In this document: positions 1-13,562 of the stretch, one piece after another | Position numbering within the stretch: the first letter of the stretch is position 1 | Layout of the letters: each line of letters starts with the position of its first letter | Assembly: GCA_022478985.1 (NCBI GenBank) | Contig: JAKSZP010006605.1 | Coordinates: 1 to 64,000 of the forward strand | Reading direction: 5' to 3' | Length of the DNA stretch: 64,000 bases | Source: Massospora cicadina | Taxonomy: Eukaryota > Entomophthoromycota > Entomophthoromycetes > Entomophthorales > Entomophthoraceae | The notes under the pieces: model-generated | What the model saw: the letters and a program-made list of their open reading frames with translations, nothing else | Databases searched by the model: none | Told to the model about the DNA's origin: nothing | Made by a program: the position numbers and the translations under genes

Positions 1-3000
1 GTGGGATCTGAAGCAGGAGAGCTGTTACCCAGCGCTCAACTACCACGTGAGCGAGATCGCCCTGAGTAACAAGGGGTACAGCCATCCTCTTTGGTGCCTT
101 CTTGCTCAGGAATGGGAAAATGGCCCGATTGACACCCAGAGGACGTTTCCCGGGACTTACAGGTGCATCCTAACTATAAGATGCATATGATTCAGCATCT
201 GAGAGTGCAACATCCCTCAGGCGCTTAAAGAAGAGTTAATCTATGTACAAGGATTATATATAAGGCTGAATACAAGCCCATGGGACCAACACCACCCCCT
301 TGAAAATTTAACAATGCCATCTATATTGCCAATGATAAGGGCGCAAACAAAATAAAGTTTCAAACCACCTGAACGCTTGTGTTGTCAAGAGTTAACCTGC
401 AATAAGTGCCATCAACCTGGGCACTATTATCGATCTTGTCCATTACTTGCCACAAAAAAGAAGAGAACAACCCCAAAGTGGATATTTAACGCTTTAACTG
501 GATGGATCTCCACACTGAGGGTGAAGAGAATCACAAAGGTGATGATTTGGCTAGTTCAGGATCCCAGGTGTTAAAAGCAACAAGCGCGGTATCTAAGCTT
601 GCTAGATTAAGCGTCCACGTCACTGATGGATTTAAATCTATCAATACCTATTTGGCACAAGTGAACCAGCCTACTCAGGTCAAAATTTTTAGTTGAGGAA
701 GGAGATCAGTTAGTTTTAAATACTTACAAGAACTTGACAGTTGATGACCAGGTTAATGTCAAAGCTACCATGAGCGTTGCTTCTTTTAGACAGTTTGAAG
801 CATCTGCTACCAATGTATTGATCACTGGAAACCCTTTCAGCAAGAGCTTAACAAGAGTGAAAGTGATCATCCAGAAGGCTCGCGCCTTGGCTGCACTGGA
901 CACTGAAGCTCCAGTTAACTTCATCTCATTTAAGCTCATGAAGAAGCAGAATTTATGGCCAATATTGATTATAACGTGAAGTACTTCTTTTTAGGACCAT
1001 AGGCTACCCACGCTCTGGGAGCCTATTCTACATTACCCTTAAACTTTAGAGCATGGTCATAATGGCATCAGCAGTGGTATTGGACAACAACCATTATGAA
1101 TCCTTGATTGGGACGCAGTTTCTCTTGTGATTTTAAGCAAAGAAGATTACAACACAAGCACTGTGAGCATCTTGAGTTATAAACTTCCATTGGTATAAGA
1201 ACAAGGATGTCAAAACGCAGGGTATAACATAAATACTTAGTTGAAATTGGATTAATCCATCTACCTCATATACTACACCATGACAGAGTAGGATGTGAAG
1301 ACGTTATCGCCTACTTTTAGTGCAGAAGAAGAGCTCCCTTGAGCACAAGTGAAACTATAAGGATTTGACAAGCATATCACCGCAGGATAACCTTGCCAAT
1401 TAGTGTGAAGATTCCACCTGATACCATATTGGAACTATGCATCTGCAACAAAAACCACAAACAAAAACTCAGAATATTACCAGGATACTATGACACAACC
1501 TACTCTGAAGAGCTGACATCATTTTAGAAACATCATTACTCAACCAATTAGAGTCAAAAAAGGACAAGTTAATCCACAGCCTAAATTACTAGTTTCTTTT
1601 TTTAGTACTAGATGGTCCTGAATTACTAGTTTCCAGGATTAAGATTTTGTACATACAGTAGAAAATTTCAATGAGCTCCGGTCTGGGGATGTGGCTTTTA
1701 AAAAGCAGAAGTAGCTTGAAGAGCTGTTGGACAAAGTTAGCAACATCTTCAGTACTGTATTAACGATTATGGCCTATGCAAGGATGAGGTCCACAAAATG
1801 AATGTTATTTCCGATATTTCATTTTGAATTAAAACAAACCACTGTTCAAAAGCAGAGGACGCATTTATTGCACAAGAGCTACCCAGAAAGCTGAGGCAGG
1901 GCCAATCATACTGTTGAAGAGCCCCTGGGCATCTCCTTTGTTGCTTGTACTCAAAAAGGATGGAACCCATATTGTAATCATGGACTATCACCACCTGAAC
2001 GAGATAGCTAAGAAGGACTCATATCCGCTCCTACACATTAATAATTCTCTGAAGCGCCTGGGCAGCTCATAGTACTTTTTGGCGATGGATCTGGTCAGCA
2101 GCTACTGGCAGATGGAGCTTTCATCAGAGGATTATGAGAAATGCGCCATTATCAGCATCCAGGGGTTGTTTGAGCCCACTAGGATGCCATAGGGGATCTG
2201 CAACACCCCTGCTACCTTAAGCACATGATGAATTTCATTTTTTATGTTCTCAAATATCAAGTGTATTAATATATCTTGACGACATCAATATGTACAACTG
2301 AATATTTCAAGAGCATTTTCAGCACCAAGGAGAAGTATTTATCCATCTGCACTCATCTGATTCAAAGTTGAAACAAAAAGAGTGAAAAAGCGGACGCCAG
2401 ACAAAAGTTTAACCTAAGCTTCCTCAGCTTCTGATATGGATTCCTAGGCTGCTAGTTGAGGTTCCATATTATGAATTTTTTTATCTCTAGTAATCCCTTT
2501 ATTTGGCCCATTTGCAAATAAAGATGTGTGGCGGCTCCCCTTTTGGGTTTGGAACCACTTGTGCTAAAAAAAACAAAGAGAGTGCAACTCTCTCAAGATA
2601 CTGTTGGAGTTTTTGGGCACAAGCTTAGCCCTAGCAGAATCAAGCCTCAATATGGGAAGGTGAAAACTATTGTGGCTATGGAGCCATTAAGGAGCATGAG
2701 GGATATCTAAGTTTTCCTCAGAATGCAGGGATACTACCAGCAGTTCAATCCTCATTTTGTGGACTTGGTAGCACCCCTCACATACCTTCTCAATAAGGAG
2801 ACAAAGTTCGAGTGAGACCTGAAACAGGATCAGGCCTTTGCGGAGTTAAAGGCATGATTGGTAGAGGCACCAGTTTGGCCTATACTGACTTCAACATTTA
2901 CATTATATCTCTATACTGAAACCAGTGATGTAGGACTTGGCGCGATCCTAGCACAATTGGATGAAGATGGGGTGGATCACGTGATTGAGTACTACTTAAA

Positions 3001-4460
3001 AGTGTTTGGTAAAGCAGAGAATAACTACACGGCAATCAAGCTTAAGTGTTTGGTGGTGATCAGATGATAAAACACTTTAAATAAAATTTGTAAATGGTAT
3101 ATAACAAGGTAGCAATGGATCATGCGTAACTCTGCTGTTTGTAAAACATGAAGAATCCCAATAGATGCCTTGCCCTCTGGGCTGTACTCTTCCAAGTCTA
3201 TAATTTTGAAATCATACATTGTGCAGGAGATAAACACCTCAACGCAGATGGCCTATTGTAGTTACAGGTGTTCCACCTGAAAGCACCAGAGTGCAATTGA
3301 CTTTAGGACTTAATTGGCCTACCAGATGAGGCCTGTCAGGTAAAAACATAGAAGGTTATGAGCGTCCTGAGGAGATGTTCCAAAGAAACCTGGCATATAT
3401 ATTAATAATCTACAAAATAAGATACAAAACAAGCGTTACCCCTATACTCAACCTAGAGACCTCATGGTGTTGGTAATAGAGACCCTTAAACACGTGGGCC
3501 ATGGAAGATTTCAAAAAAATTCTGGAATACTTAAAAAGAGAGATTCTACAAGGAGTGAATGCCAGACAAAGTGCACTAAGCTTTATATTTGAGCATACCT
3601 TGTGTAAGCTTTTACCTGCTGGAGAAAATAATTCGAGTTTATGCCAATCCCCCCCACAGCATCCTTCAGCAATGTTTCATTTGACATGGTGGGACCTTAA
3701 TCAACTGCTCTAGTATATTATGTTTATATTAATAGCAATCAACAACCTTAAATGAGTTGAGGCCTCTGCAGTCAAGATACTTATCTTGAAATCTACCGCT
3801 CACTTCCTGCACAGTCAGGTCAATACAAGGCATGGTTGCCCTCAAGTTTTAATTTAAGATAATTGGAAAAACTTTATCTTTGATGTGTTGAGAAAATCGA
3901 TGGACTTAGTAGGGGTGAAGCAGCAGTTCACAACCCTACATTCCATCCTCAAGAAAAAGCATCTAGTGATTAAATGGGATCTTAGTAAGGACTTTTAAAG
4001 AAAATGGCCCTTGATTAAAAAATGAAATGGCATTGGTTGCTGCCCTCAGCATTAATGCTTAACAGTTGAGAGACCACCTAGTGACTGGGATGTTTCCTTT
4101 CAAAGCCCAGTATGGGTGAGAAGCAGATTTGCCGACCCTCCTGGTACTGATCATCTCAGCTGAATGGAAGAACCTGTTGCCTGGAAGCTATCAGCAGGAG
4201 TTGGGTGACGAGCTTATAAGAATTCAATTAAAGGCTTCAAACAATATTCATGCAACTATCCATCAAATCTAACAGATGAGTCAGAGATGAACTAGGATAC
4301 CAGAGTTCAGCCTAGGAGACAAGGTTTTATTCTATCATCTGTTTGTAACACAACCAGCGAAGTTACAAGCCATATGGACTGGGCCTTCCATTGTCATAAC
4401 GAAATGAAAGGCTTAATACTCCATCCAGTATGATGATTCTACCATTATGTTTTGAGTACA
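1..4460 (+). pseudogene. Decayed Ty3/Gypsy gag-pol remnant (element 1)
   Basis: Fragments in several frames follow the Gypsy order. A retroviral zinc knuckle (C-x2-C-x4-H-x4-C, CNKCHQPGHYYRSC) lies at about 400-445. A protease-like stretch whose active site reads DTEA instead of DTGA is near 895-910. Reverse transcriptase blocks run from about 1975 to 2300 and include YLDD at 2272-2283. An RNase H stretch is at 2858-3067, and an integrase core follows with FDMVGP near 3675 and DNWKNF near 3855 (DNG changed to DNW). Stops and frameshifts break every domain, so no protein can be made. The left end is cut by the window and I found no LTRs. Domain identity is certain enough from order and motifs; the boundaries are approximate. 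Confidence 0.82.
1597..1620 (-). mobile_element. 24-bp LINE 3'-end insertion with 13-bp target duplication
   Basis: The insert, read on the minus strand, ends in ACCATCTAGTACTAAAAAAA. It is flanked by perfect 13-bp copies of aattactagtttc at 1584-1596 and 1621-1633. The terminus matches the 3' end of the LINE at 45922. It sits inside the decayed Gypsy remnant. See the finding on micro-insertions. Confidence 0.8.
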
Positions 4461-5399
4461 CGCCCAAAATATTAGGTTATTCCCCTGGCCTCATCTTGGG
4501 AGAAGTGTTGCAGATGAGGCCATGAATTGTTCAACAGATCATTCCTTGACCAGTGAAATGACTAGAGTTCCCCCAAAACAGTGGAAGTACAGGAGACCAA
4601 CCCACTGTGGATGGGTACAAACAGACCTTTTTATTTGCGCAAGTCAAACAATTTTCATCAACATTGGAATAACGTCATAAAGAATCATTTTTACCCTGAC
4701 AGAGAGGATTAACTTAGTGCAGATGACAATGTCGCCATAAATCAGTATGAAATATGACCCCATTTTATACTTTCTTAGGGCCAAAATAATTTTTATTCTG
4801 CCAATGATGCAACAATGACATGACTAAATCACCCCAATAAGAGTGAATAAGGCTCTAAGATGAACAATAACAAATCAGAAAATTATCCAATTTTAAGGGT
4901 TGCCTAAAATCTGATGCAAGGTTCATTATAAGAGTGACATTGCTTAAACCTGAAGTTGAGCAGCATATTACCAGATTTGATAGTAACTAATACTAGAAGA
5001 AGATACAACAGCCCAAAACCCAGAAGCGGGGACTCATATAAGTGTCCCTGGACATCTAGGTTCAATGACAACCACCGTGAAAAAAGTCTTGTGGCTACAG
5101 GAACTAGTCCAAATGGATGATGCCTTGAAAGCAGCAGTTAGACGCCATCTAACTGGGGTCTTGAAAATCCCCCATATTGAAACCCATATTCCCAATTTAA
5201 TTATGTATTATCATTTATTTTTATTATTGACTTTTCCTTAAAGTATAAAATACTACGCTTTCTACATTAATAAAGACACTATAAACGGAGTCTAAATTTA
5301 TAAAAATACTCTTCACTTATAGTGGTTTAAGTGAACAATAGTCAGTATTTATATGGGATAAGTCAAATTCTCAAAATGCAGTAACCAGTCTGAGATCTG
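4461..5399. other. No gene seen
   Basis: AT-rich sequence with no open frame or motif I can name. It may hold the worn ends (LTRs) of the two opposing Gypsy remnants on either side, but I could not match it to any other LTR in the window. Confidence 0.4.
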
Positions 5400-8300
5400 A
5401 TCTGTTTAAACAGGGACACTCTTTATCATGGATACCAAGGTGCTGATATGCAAAGGGAGAAATTGAATTAGCTTCCGTTGTGTCCTGAGGGCAACATATA
5501 ATAAACATGTCTAAGAGCATCAGAAAGAGATTCTCAATGGGTATGAACAGTTTACCCAAGATAATAGTGCTACAAGGGGTAGCATCAGAGGAGAATTTTC
5601 TCTATGAGGATTATTTTGATCTAAGAAAAGGTTGTCTGGTGCATAATCTGCGCGGATTAGACTCCATGAGCAGTGAGTCAGACTCATATGTTAAGTGAGA
5701 CAAGGGCATCAAGATGAATAATGGAAAGAGACTCCTCTTTGATGCAAAAAATAGAGCCTCAGCAATTTGGGCAAACTCTTGTATTATCAGGAAGTAATGG
5801 CTGACCATTCCAAGAATTAATTGATCATCTTTCTTACTTTCTTGTTCCCTTGTAAGATTAGTAGCATTAGGCTTTTAAGGTTGTGGTTGTATTCCATGAG
5901 TGTCAATGATGTGACCCATATACTCAGTTTTAAACTTAAAACTGGCTCCCTAGGTTTAATTTTAATTACGCTTAAACTAATTTCCAAAAATTTCTTCCAG
6001 ATGAGCTAAATGGTGGTTAAAAAATTTAAAAACTTATTATATTGTCCAGGTAAACTAGTACATAACTTATTTTCCAAATCTCCCAGTATAGAAACCCATA
6101 GCCCGCTGAAAAGTGGCTGGCGTATTACACAGTCCTTGGGCAATTAGGTCTGTTGTAAAACCCTTGAGAGGTATTAATTACTATTGTTTTGGTCTTTGGG
6201 AGAAGGTCAATCCGCCAGTATACACTAATTAGGTCCAGAGCTGTAAAGTATTTGGCTCCTCCTAATTCTTCAAGGCATCATATAATCAAGGTAAAGGATA
6301 AAACCCTTTTTAGTAATATTCAAACAGAGGTAATCAATAATGACTCTATCAGAGCCATAGATATTTTAAAAATAAGCATTAAACTGGCAAATGGGCTGCG
6401 GGAGGGTGCTACCATCTCTTGGCACATAATTTACTCTGATTTCTTCTGCACCTCCTTATCTCTAGCTTTTCTTCTCCATATTGGTTATTATTGAATGAAT
6501 CTTTCATCCTCAGTAATAACGCAGTGCTGAATCCCCATGGAGCATTTAAGGTCATAGACATCTGTTGATAATACTTGTACATATTTTTTATGAGATAAAT
6601 TGCTTGGTATTTTTTACCTTCAGGTGATACTTTAAGTCGTTAATGAGAAATGACTGTAAAATTTGGTAAGGACAAATCTGGTAACTCGAACTCTGCCAGA
6701 TTGCTAAGCTTATAGACTCACAAATATTTTACATTGAAGTGAGATGTACAAATGCGTTTTTACCTTTCTTTTGATGGATATTTTAGAAGCAGTTGGTTTA
6801 AAAAGCAGCGCACATATTTCATGGTGACCTGACAGAATTATTCTTTGGGAAATAAAAGCTTCAATCCATAATCATTTCTAAAGGAAATACACTTCCCCCA
6901 GTATCTCTTAGGTATCTCCAAGCTCATCTCAATGGACACCACGCGTTGTACTTCCTAGTATAATACACAGCTACTAGAGGCCCTAATGGAGATGCCCTTA
7001 TTCTCAGAAATGGTGGTGATGAGGGAACTTTTGTTGCCATTTGTTGATAACAGATGTGAAATATTTCATCGCCATAAACTTAATATATGAAGTTGTTCTT
7101 TTTAGATAATGAAGTCCAATTATCTCTTGAGTAATGAAGCAGTAATGTTTGATTTAGGTAAAGTGTTCTCCTCATAATATAAAACAGAACCATGAAACTT
7201 TTGGATTCTAGTATTAAAAAATTGGTGGTTATTTTGGGTAGAACTATAGCAGTTGCATTAATCTGCAAAAACCCAACCCTCATTGGTAGCACGTTATAAG
7301 CCCCCTCTTGTACTCATAGGCCCAGACATTCTATATTGTTGATGATGGACCGCAACAGGAGTTACTTCTAATCATTTTGTTGGTCGTCTAGATATTACAT
7401 TAATCAGAGCACTGCTGTCAACAATAACTCATACCTAAGTTTGTTTACATGTATATTGATATAAGTACAATTGATAAAATAATAAGTTCCTATTTATTTC
7501 AAGAATGGAAGGAGTGTCAACTTGGTTAATAATAGTCTTGATTTGTTTTCCCACATTAGGGAAGTAGTATTCAGGGTTTTAATTGGTAAAATAAACTTTA
7601 ACCCCCTTTAGTGGAAGTATATTTGGTATCATAGCTCTCTACAAATTGGTTGGGCTTGCCTCTAGTGAGGCATAGGGTCTAGAGACAAATCCTTATCCTT
7701 CTTGACCCTTAGCCTCTCGCTGACTTCTGTAATGGCTAACAATCTAGAAGTGTCTTTATTAGTTTCTTTAATTTGAGGATGACTCACATCTTTCTCATGG
7801 TTCTGGGATAAGACATGATGATGACTGAAAGTACAGAATTCACTTTCTACTTACAAGGTCTTTTTCCTGGTTTTTTATCTTCTTAAAAAGTCATAAGGGT
7901 AATATAGGGCGTCATTTAGAACAAATAGCCGAGTAATTTCCATTTGGTTTCACAGAATTAACAAGTTATATAGGCTATGTTACATTGATTTCAAAAAGTT
8001 CCTTGACGTTGAGGGAAGATTTCTTTGGTCCCTTCATTACCTTCACTAGTCCATGAGGGTTAACTAGTTTGAACTTCCACCGTGGGCGGTCCAAAAGTAA
8101 CTACACAACTTTTCAGGTTTTCATTCATTGATGGTGTATTCAAATCATTTAGAAGCTCCAGCAGCAGAAGATGTATAACTTGGGTTAGTCCTTTGTGGCG
8201 TTATGGAGCGCAATCCTGACGTCAAAGTCAACCATTATTTTAGCACCCAATAATATCTGGTCATAATGATAAATTGGTCAGCAAACTTGGTAATGGTTTC

Positions 8301-9970
8301 ATTCTTCTTAATTTTAATGTTCATAGATTCATCTTTCTGAGTAGCCATTCATTTGAGACTTCCAAACTATCGCAGGACTGCATTATCCAAATCAGTAAAA
8401 TTCTAATGTTCTTGGGTAGTAGGGCATAAATAAATCTAAACTATGGGAAACTAGATAATTGATAGTTTTAGTGGCTTTAAAAAAGTCATTGGCTCCATTC
8501 ATGGTAATTTTTGATCATTTTAAATAACCTTTGCACATTTCCATGCTTGTTAAATCTAAGAAAGATTAAACTAGATTAATTTAATTTAATTTTGAATTAA
8601 AACTCCCCGTCTAAAGCTCTGTTATAGTACTGGTATGAGGCACTGGGTTACTATTATGAGGTTGACTCTGTTTGTGGTGTTGTCTCCACAAATGGGACAA
8701 GGCAAACAGAAAAGTTGGTACTGACCAAGTATGTTGCTTTAATGTCTCTCCCATGGTTTCTTATAAGGGTTATTCCCCATATAAATCTAGTTGAATAGGG
8801 GCATAGTCAGATGAGGGCACTGACATTGACTGTCCTGTATATCATTTTCAACTAACTTACCCAAATTACTCAATACTCTTTTTCCAAAAGATATCATTGC
8901 TTGAATTGCTTCATTTCAGCGAGGTTTCTCCACGTGTCAAGCACCACGACATGAAGATTATCCAATCATCCTTGTGAGTAGTTTCCATGCCACTAAGCTT
9001 GCAAACTTAACAATATATTTCATTGTTTGACAGGAGGAGATCTCAATTATCCTTTTTAGAGAAACCTGACAAATACTCTTAATCTTTTTTCCCGCTAAAT
9101 TTATCCTTGTTGGTTTCAGGTTTGTTGTAACTTGGACAGGAGGCGGTTAGTGGTATAAAACTTGCCTCAAAATATTGTACAGCCACCTCCACTCCAAGAT
9201 GTGTGTATTGTTTGAGTTCCTTTGCAACCTCAGCCTGGTGATTAACATTCCCTAGGGTAACATGGTTACGTCCAATTTCTTTAGATTAATTTATGCCTTG
9301 TATCCATTCACTGGTGAATCCTTAGTTGTCCATATCATGATATTTTATAACCAAACTGTTCTGATTCAGTTTATTAAAAAAGTTTTTCCAGTCAATGAGA
9401 AATATGCACGCTAAGATTATTTTTATGTTAACCACCTGTTGGACACCCTAGAAATTAGTTTCTATATGCCTATCTAAACCCAACAGTACTTATGCATTCT
9501 ACTGCTTTATGTTATCACATTTCAATCATGTCTTGGTATCGAAAATTCTCAAATGGGTATTTGCAAAGTGGGTTGAAGATACCAAGCAATATAATGCCAG
9601 ATCAGGTCTAAATTACTAGCTTGTTGTAGTACTTGACTTTGACTAAAAGTCCAAAAACGCTCATATTACTGAATGAGCTTGCCTTGATTAGGGTGACTAA
9701 AACAAGGTGGATACTAGGTTAGATTGTTTGTGACTAAAGAGATGTATTTGAAAATTAACATCTGACAAAATGTGTTTCAGCTGCCCCACGGTGAACTTAT
9801 ATGTCACAAATTTTTCAAAATGAGGGAAATATTGGAGTCCAACTACCTCTAGCGCCATTTGATTAGGAGTAGGAGGGTTAACATAGTATATTGTTGTTTT
9901 TATTTTTCCAATTCCCCTCCATGGGTTAGTCTATTGTAAGTTTTATAGTTTCTTCTTTTTGTGCTATAGA
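5400..9970 (-). pseudogene. Decayed Ty3/Gypsy gag-pol remnant (element 2)
   Basis: Read on the minus strand from about 9970 downwards. A gag-like block (ETITKFADQF) lies near 8260-8310 and resembles ETLATFADQF in the family C gag at 27.98 kb. A protease-like stretch (VDSSALINVISRR, from DSG) is near 7385-7430. A reverse transcriptase block (AQGLCNTPATFQRAM) is near 6100-6150, and a thumb-like stretch (EFAQIAEALF) is near 5740-5790. A primer-binding-like site at 9971-9990 marks the 5' end of the internal region. Everything is broken by stops; integrase was not found, so the 3' end may be lost. It is oriented opposite to element 1. Confidence 0.7.
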
Positions 9971-9990
9971 CCCCTGTAGTAAGCACTACT
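9971..9990 (-). promoter_or_regulatory. Primer-binding-like site of element 2
   Basis: On the minus strand this reads AGTAGTGCTTACTACAGGGG, directly after a TG/CA boundary at 9991. Near-identical 20-mers follow the 5' LTRs of family B (14322) and family D (29931). It can also fold into a small GTAGT/ACTAC hairpin. Confidence 0.55.
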
Positions 9991-10429
9991 TGTTTAGCAC
10001 AAGTTCCCTTTATGCGCTACATGCACAGGTTAATAGTTGGCTTACCCACTCCCAGGTTACTCTATAAAAAGTTTTTAAAGCAAGGTAAACTGATATTTTG
10101 TAAAGAAATCTACTCCTAAAGATTACAATGGGTAAACAGAAATTTTAACAGCAAAAAGAATTCTTTATATGGAGTAATTGGGAAATAAATATAGACAACC
10201 ACTTCATTCAAGATGCATTAGACGTATTGTTTTTTTAGATTATCAATTATAGTAGTTAACAATTATGGATGAAGTTGTTTTTCAAGATAATGATTTTGAA
10301 TAGTGAGCCACTCAATAGGTACAATGCATCCAGCTTTGGTTAGATCTCAGTACCTTAAGTTGAAATTATGTATCAAAGTTGAAGAAAATAACAAAAATAG
10401 GTCAACAATTTTCGAATAGGGTCCAAAAA
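9991..10429 (-). repeat. Probable 5' LTR remnant of element 2
   Basis: The stretch begins at the LTR-like boundary next to the primer-binding-like site. No partner LTR was found on the far side of element 2, so its outer end is unknown. No coding signal is visible. Confidence 0.35.
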
Positions 10430-11280
10430 GGTCTTCCCTCTCATCAACAAGGGTGATCAAGCCCTTGTTGCGGATGATAAGTGAGTTACAGACTACCTCT
10501 TCAAGGACTCTCCCCTCCTAATCCGTCCTATCACCAAGGAGTTGATGAAAAGGGTTCAGGGGATTTGTAGAGAATTGATGGAGGCCAGAGATTATCTCTA
10601 GCATGCAGGTTGCCTTCTCCTTTCATACCATATTACAATTAAGAAGGGTTTTATCCCTCCAAGTGTAAGTCCTGGGGAACATCTCAGGCGCCTCAATTGT
10701 GAGGAGGTCCTATTACAGACAAAAAAAAGGCTAAGAAGGTAACTTTCCCTATCATTTTTTAAATATGACTTAGCTCATGCGGTAAAAAAGGTGGGTGATG
10801 GCCTACCCAATGAAGGTTGCTCCACCGCCTCTTCTTCTCACCACCCAGAAGTTGGTGCAGAAATTCGGGGGGTGTCTGAAGGTTGTAGCTGCAAGAAGTT
10901 GTACAGAAGAAAGGTCCTGGCCGCTCCTCTCCCTCAGTAGCCTAGGCCCCAATGTGGGGTTTGTCAAAATCGTTAAAATTAGTGCCCAGCATAAAAAAAT
11001 TATCCATCTTGTGCTAAGGCTTAAAACCATATCAATTTATAATCTAGCCGCTGGAAAAGATGAGCCCAGCCCCGCCAGTTTTTGGTGCAATGAACCCCTT
11101 CATTACATTATGGGACCTCACCTACCTATCCTGACCATGAGCGCACCCAGTCATCTACCAGGTGAAGTGCCACCAATCAATCAAGAGAAATCACACTGTG
11201 CGGGAAATTCTAGTGACAAAAATTTAAGTCTTAGTCATCTTGGCTGGGGTGAGAATGATTCAGCTTTATAAAGATTTTGG
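10430..11280 (+). pseudogene. Unrecognised degraded coding remnant
   Basis: Long stretches look protein-coding in shifting frames. One is about 85 codons from 10430 with basic and leucine-rich text such as LMKRVQGICRELMEARDYL, broken by two stops. A second open frame runs 10795-11271. I cannot assign a family. The character (basic, coiled-coil-like, then a lysine-rich segment) could fit a retroelement Gag or a transposase C-terminus, but this is a guess. It lies between element 2 and a solo LTR. Confidence 0.3.
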
Positions 11281-11646
11281 TATATCGATCCTTTAGAATT
11301 GCAGTGATTTAATTACCCTTTGTTGATGAAATTTTATTGTTTCTCAAGACCCTAGAAATAAAGGCAACAATACCCACAGGTACTGTAGTCAGTTGATTTT
11401 ATCCTTTGTTTTAAAAGAACAAAAGCCCCAAAAATTAAAATTTTATAATTTGAGCTATCTGTTAGCGCGCTCTTGCTAGGTGCTATGTTACCCAGTCTAT
11501 GTAATGATTGGGCAATGGTTTCATAATTACTACCTTATTGCCCTTCTTACTTGAATGTGGATATTAGGTTGGTAGTCATCTGTGGATGACCCTCATATTA
11601 GATGACTTGTGGCATCATGATGTGCCCTTACTCTTTGGGGTGATCC
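11281..11646. other. No gene seen
   Basis: AT-rich spacer without recognisable motifs, ending at the target-site copy gatcc (11642-11646) of the following solo LTR. Confidence 0.4.
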
Positions 11647-12532
11647 TGTTATGGCTTAATGACATGATTAAGGAACCAACTGTAAGGATAAAGCTGGTTG
11701 TAGGAGGACAATAAGGTTAAGTTGGAAGGCCTCCCTGATCTCAAACATACTCTGGACCTTCGCTGGGTTCAAGCGAGATATGCCCAGGTTGGTCATGGGA
11801 ATGTGTGTGATGCTCATCCTGGCGTTACAGCCAGGGCATTAAAATGCACCAGCTACGTTCTCAATCCCAATGGATCATTGTGTTTTCTGGAGGAACATGG
11901 TTTCAAATTCCATTCCAATTTTTATTACATTAAAAATGAGCAAGTCCAATTACAATCCATAGTTCGAGTTTGACCAATTTGAGCTACAGGACCCTGGCCA
12001 ATGGTAGCATGTGCACATTGGTGCACTTAGGTTTAGCACCACTTCTACAAATTGATGACTTTCCCCCATTGCTTAAGTATGTCTCCCTGATACCAACATT
12101 CCTCGTTGGTTGACTTCCTAAGAAATGCCTGGTAGTTTACATTTTAAATATGGGTCCATGGGCAAACCTGTGCACAGACCTCCTCATGGAGGTCTCTAGC
12201 AACGTTGGTCGTTTTAGTTTAACAAAATATCTACCATATCTGGTGAATCTCTGGGACGTCCTGGTCCCCTCTAGATTGAGGCAATCAGCACTCTAGCACA
12301 GATATTCGCTTGGTTAAGGACTCCCTTTTAGGGGTCCACCCAAGTATTGTTTGCCATTTGCTATCTTCTACTATATACCACTTTGTACACCCTTGCCCTG
12401 GGTTCCTTTGGCTCTGGTACCCTCCGTGGTGCTCTAGTTACCATCCTACTAACAACTGGTTCCCTGGTGGTGTGGCTGTGCATCCCGCACCACCTCTCTG
12501 GGAATAGGAGAGTTACAGAAACTCTCCTTACA
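11647..12532 (+). mobile_element. Solo LTR, family A, plus orientation
   Basis: About 886 bp, beginning TGTTATGG and ending CTCTCCTTACA. It is flanked by a perfect 5-bp duplication gatcc at 11642-11646 and 12533-12537. It is homologous along its length to the LTRs at 37692 and 42777 and the solo LTRs at 19572 and 58096, which are in the opposite orientation. No internal region remains, as expected after recombination between the two LTRs of a full element. The open frames inside it are not genes. Confidence 0.88.
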
Positions 12533-12537
12533 GATCC

Positions 12538-13562
12538 ACATTCAGTGGGCCAAATTTCGCAATCCTTCCTCACATTTGATCCCTTGCGTTCTTGAAACAA
12601 ATTCTGGACCCCCTGAGACCCAAGGAAACAATCGCCCCAAAATTTGCAGCTGCTTTACTTGAAACTGTGTGGTTGTTGGCAGGTATTATAGAGATGGTGA
12701 TTGTCAATTGCCATCCCACATTTTTCCCCTACCATTGAGATATTAATCAATTTGGATGGATATACCTCTGGTACCTGGTTTGTGTTCTAGGTGTCCACTC
12801 ACCTATATTAGCAGGCTAGTCTTAACTTTAACTTCAGTTTGATGAAACCAAGGGACAGAGGTTGGATTCAAAACCACAAAACCAATCAATGTGAACTAGA
12901 GCTCATTAAATCATTCCTCACACTTTCTAATTAATGCAATAGTACAGCTAGCATACCATTTCTAGTTCATGCACCTTAAAACCATCTAATTTTCATTTTA
13001 TTTAATTACAAGTTCAGCATGTAAGCATACCCACAAAACCCGCCAAGTGGCTCATTTGTCTGTCAGGTTGCAGCCATTCTACAAAAAGGTTAGTAAAAAA
13101 TTTTAAAGGGGATTTTAATGGATGGCAATGTGATCCACCTACACTTCTTATCTAAACTTATTTATTTTTGGCAGTGTGCCAAACCTTAGATCTTTATGCA
13201 TTAAGGAAAGATAGCACTAATGCACACCCCCTCTATGACCACTCAGATTTATAATGCAGAAGACCTTACAGGCTCTGCGGTTACTCAATTCTTGATTTGA
13301 CACTTACTTTAACCCCTTGCCTTACAATTTAAGTTCCAAAAGTACTTCCCATAAACAACAATAAGTTGGGATGTTTTTGTTTTTCCAAATTCTCATAAAA
13401 ATTATCTCATATAATATGTTTTTGATTTTCCCAATCATCAAACCACACTACCACATGATGAGTCTTGTTTTCCCAATTATCAAACCACATTTCTCACACA
13501 TGATGATGTAGATTTTGATGTTAGATAAAAGATACCCTTTAAATTTTTCTGGTTTTTAATTG
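12538..13562. other. No gene seen
   Basis: About 1 kb of non-coding sequence between two LTRs. It contains a tandem-like pair of TTTTCCCAAT(T/C)ATCAAACCACA segments near 13430-13490. I see no domain, tRNA or SINE structure. Confidence 0.4.

Noticed and set aside
12310..12600. Overlapping open frames of 65-82 codons on both strands
   Set aside because: They lie inside or at the edge of a solo LTR defined by gatcc repeats and have no domains.
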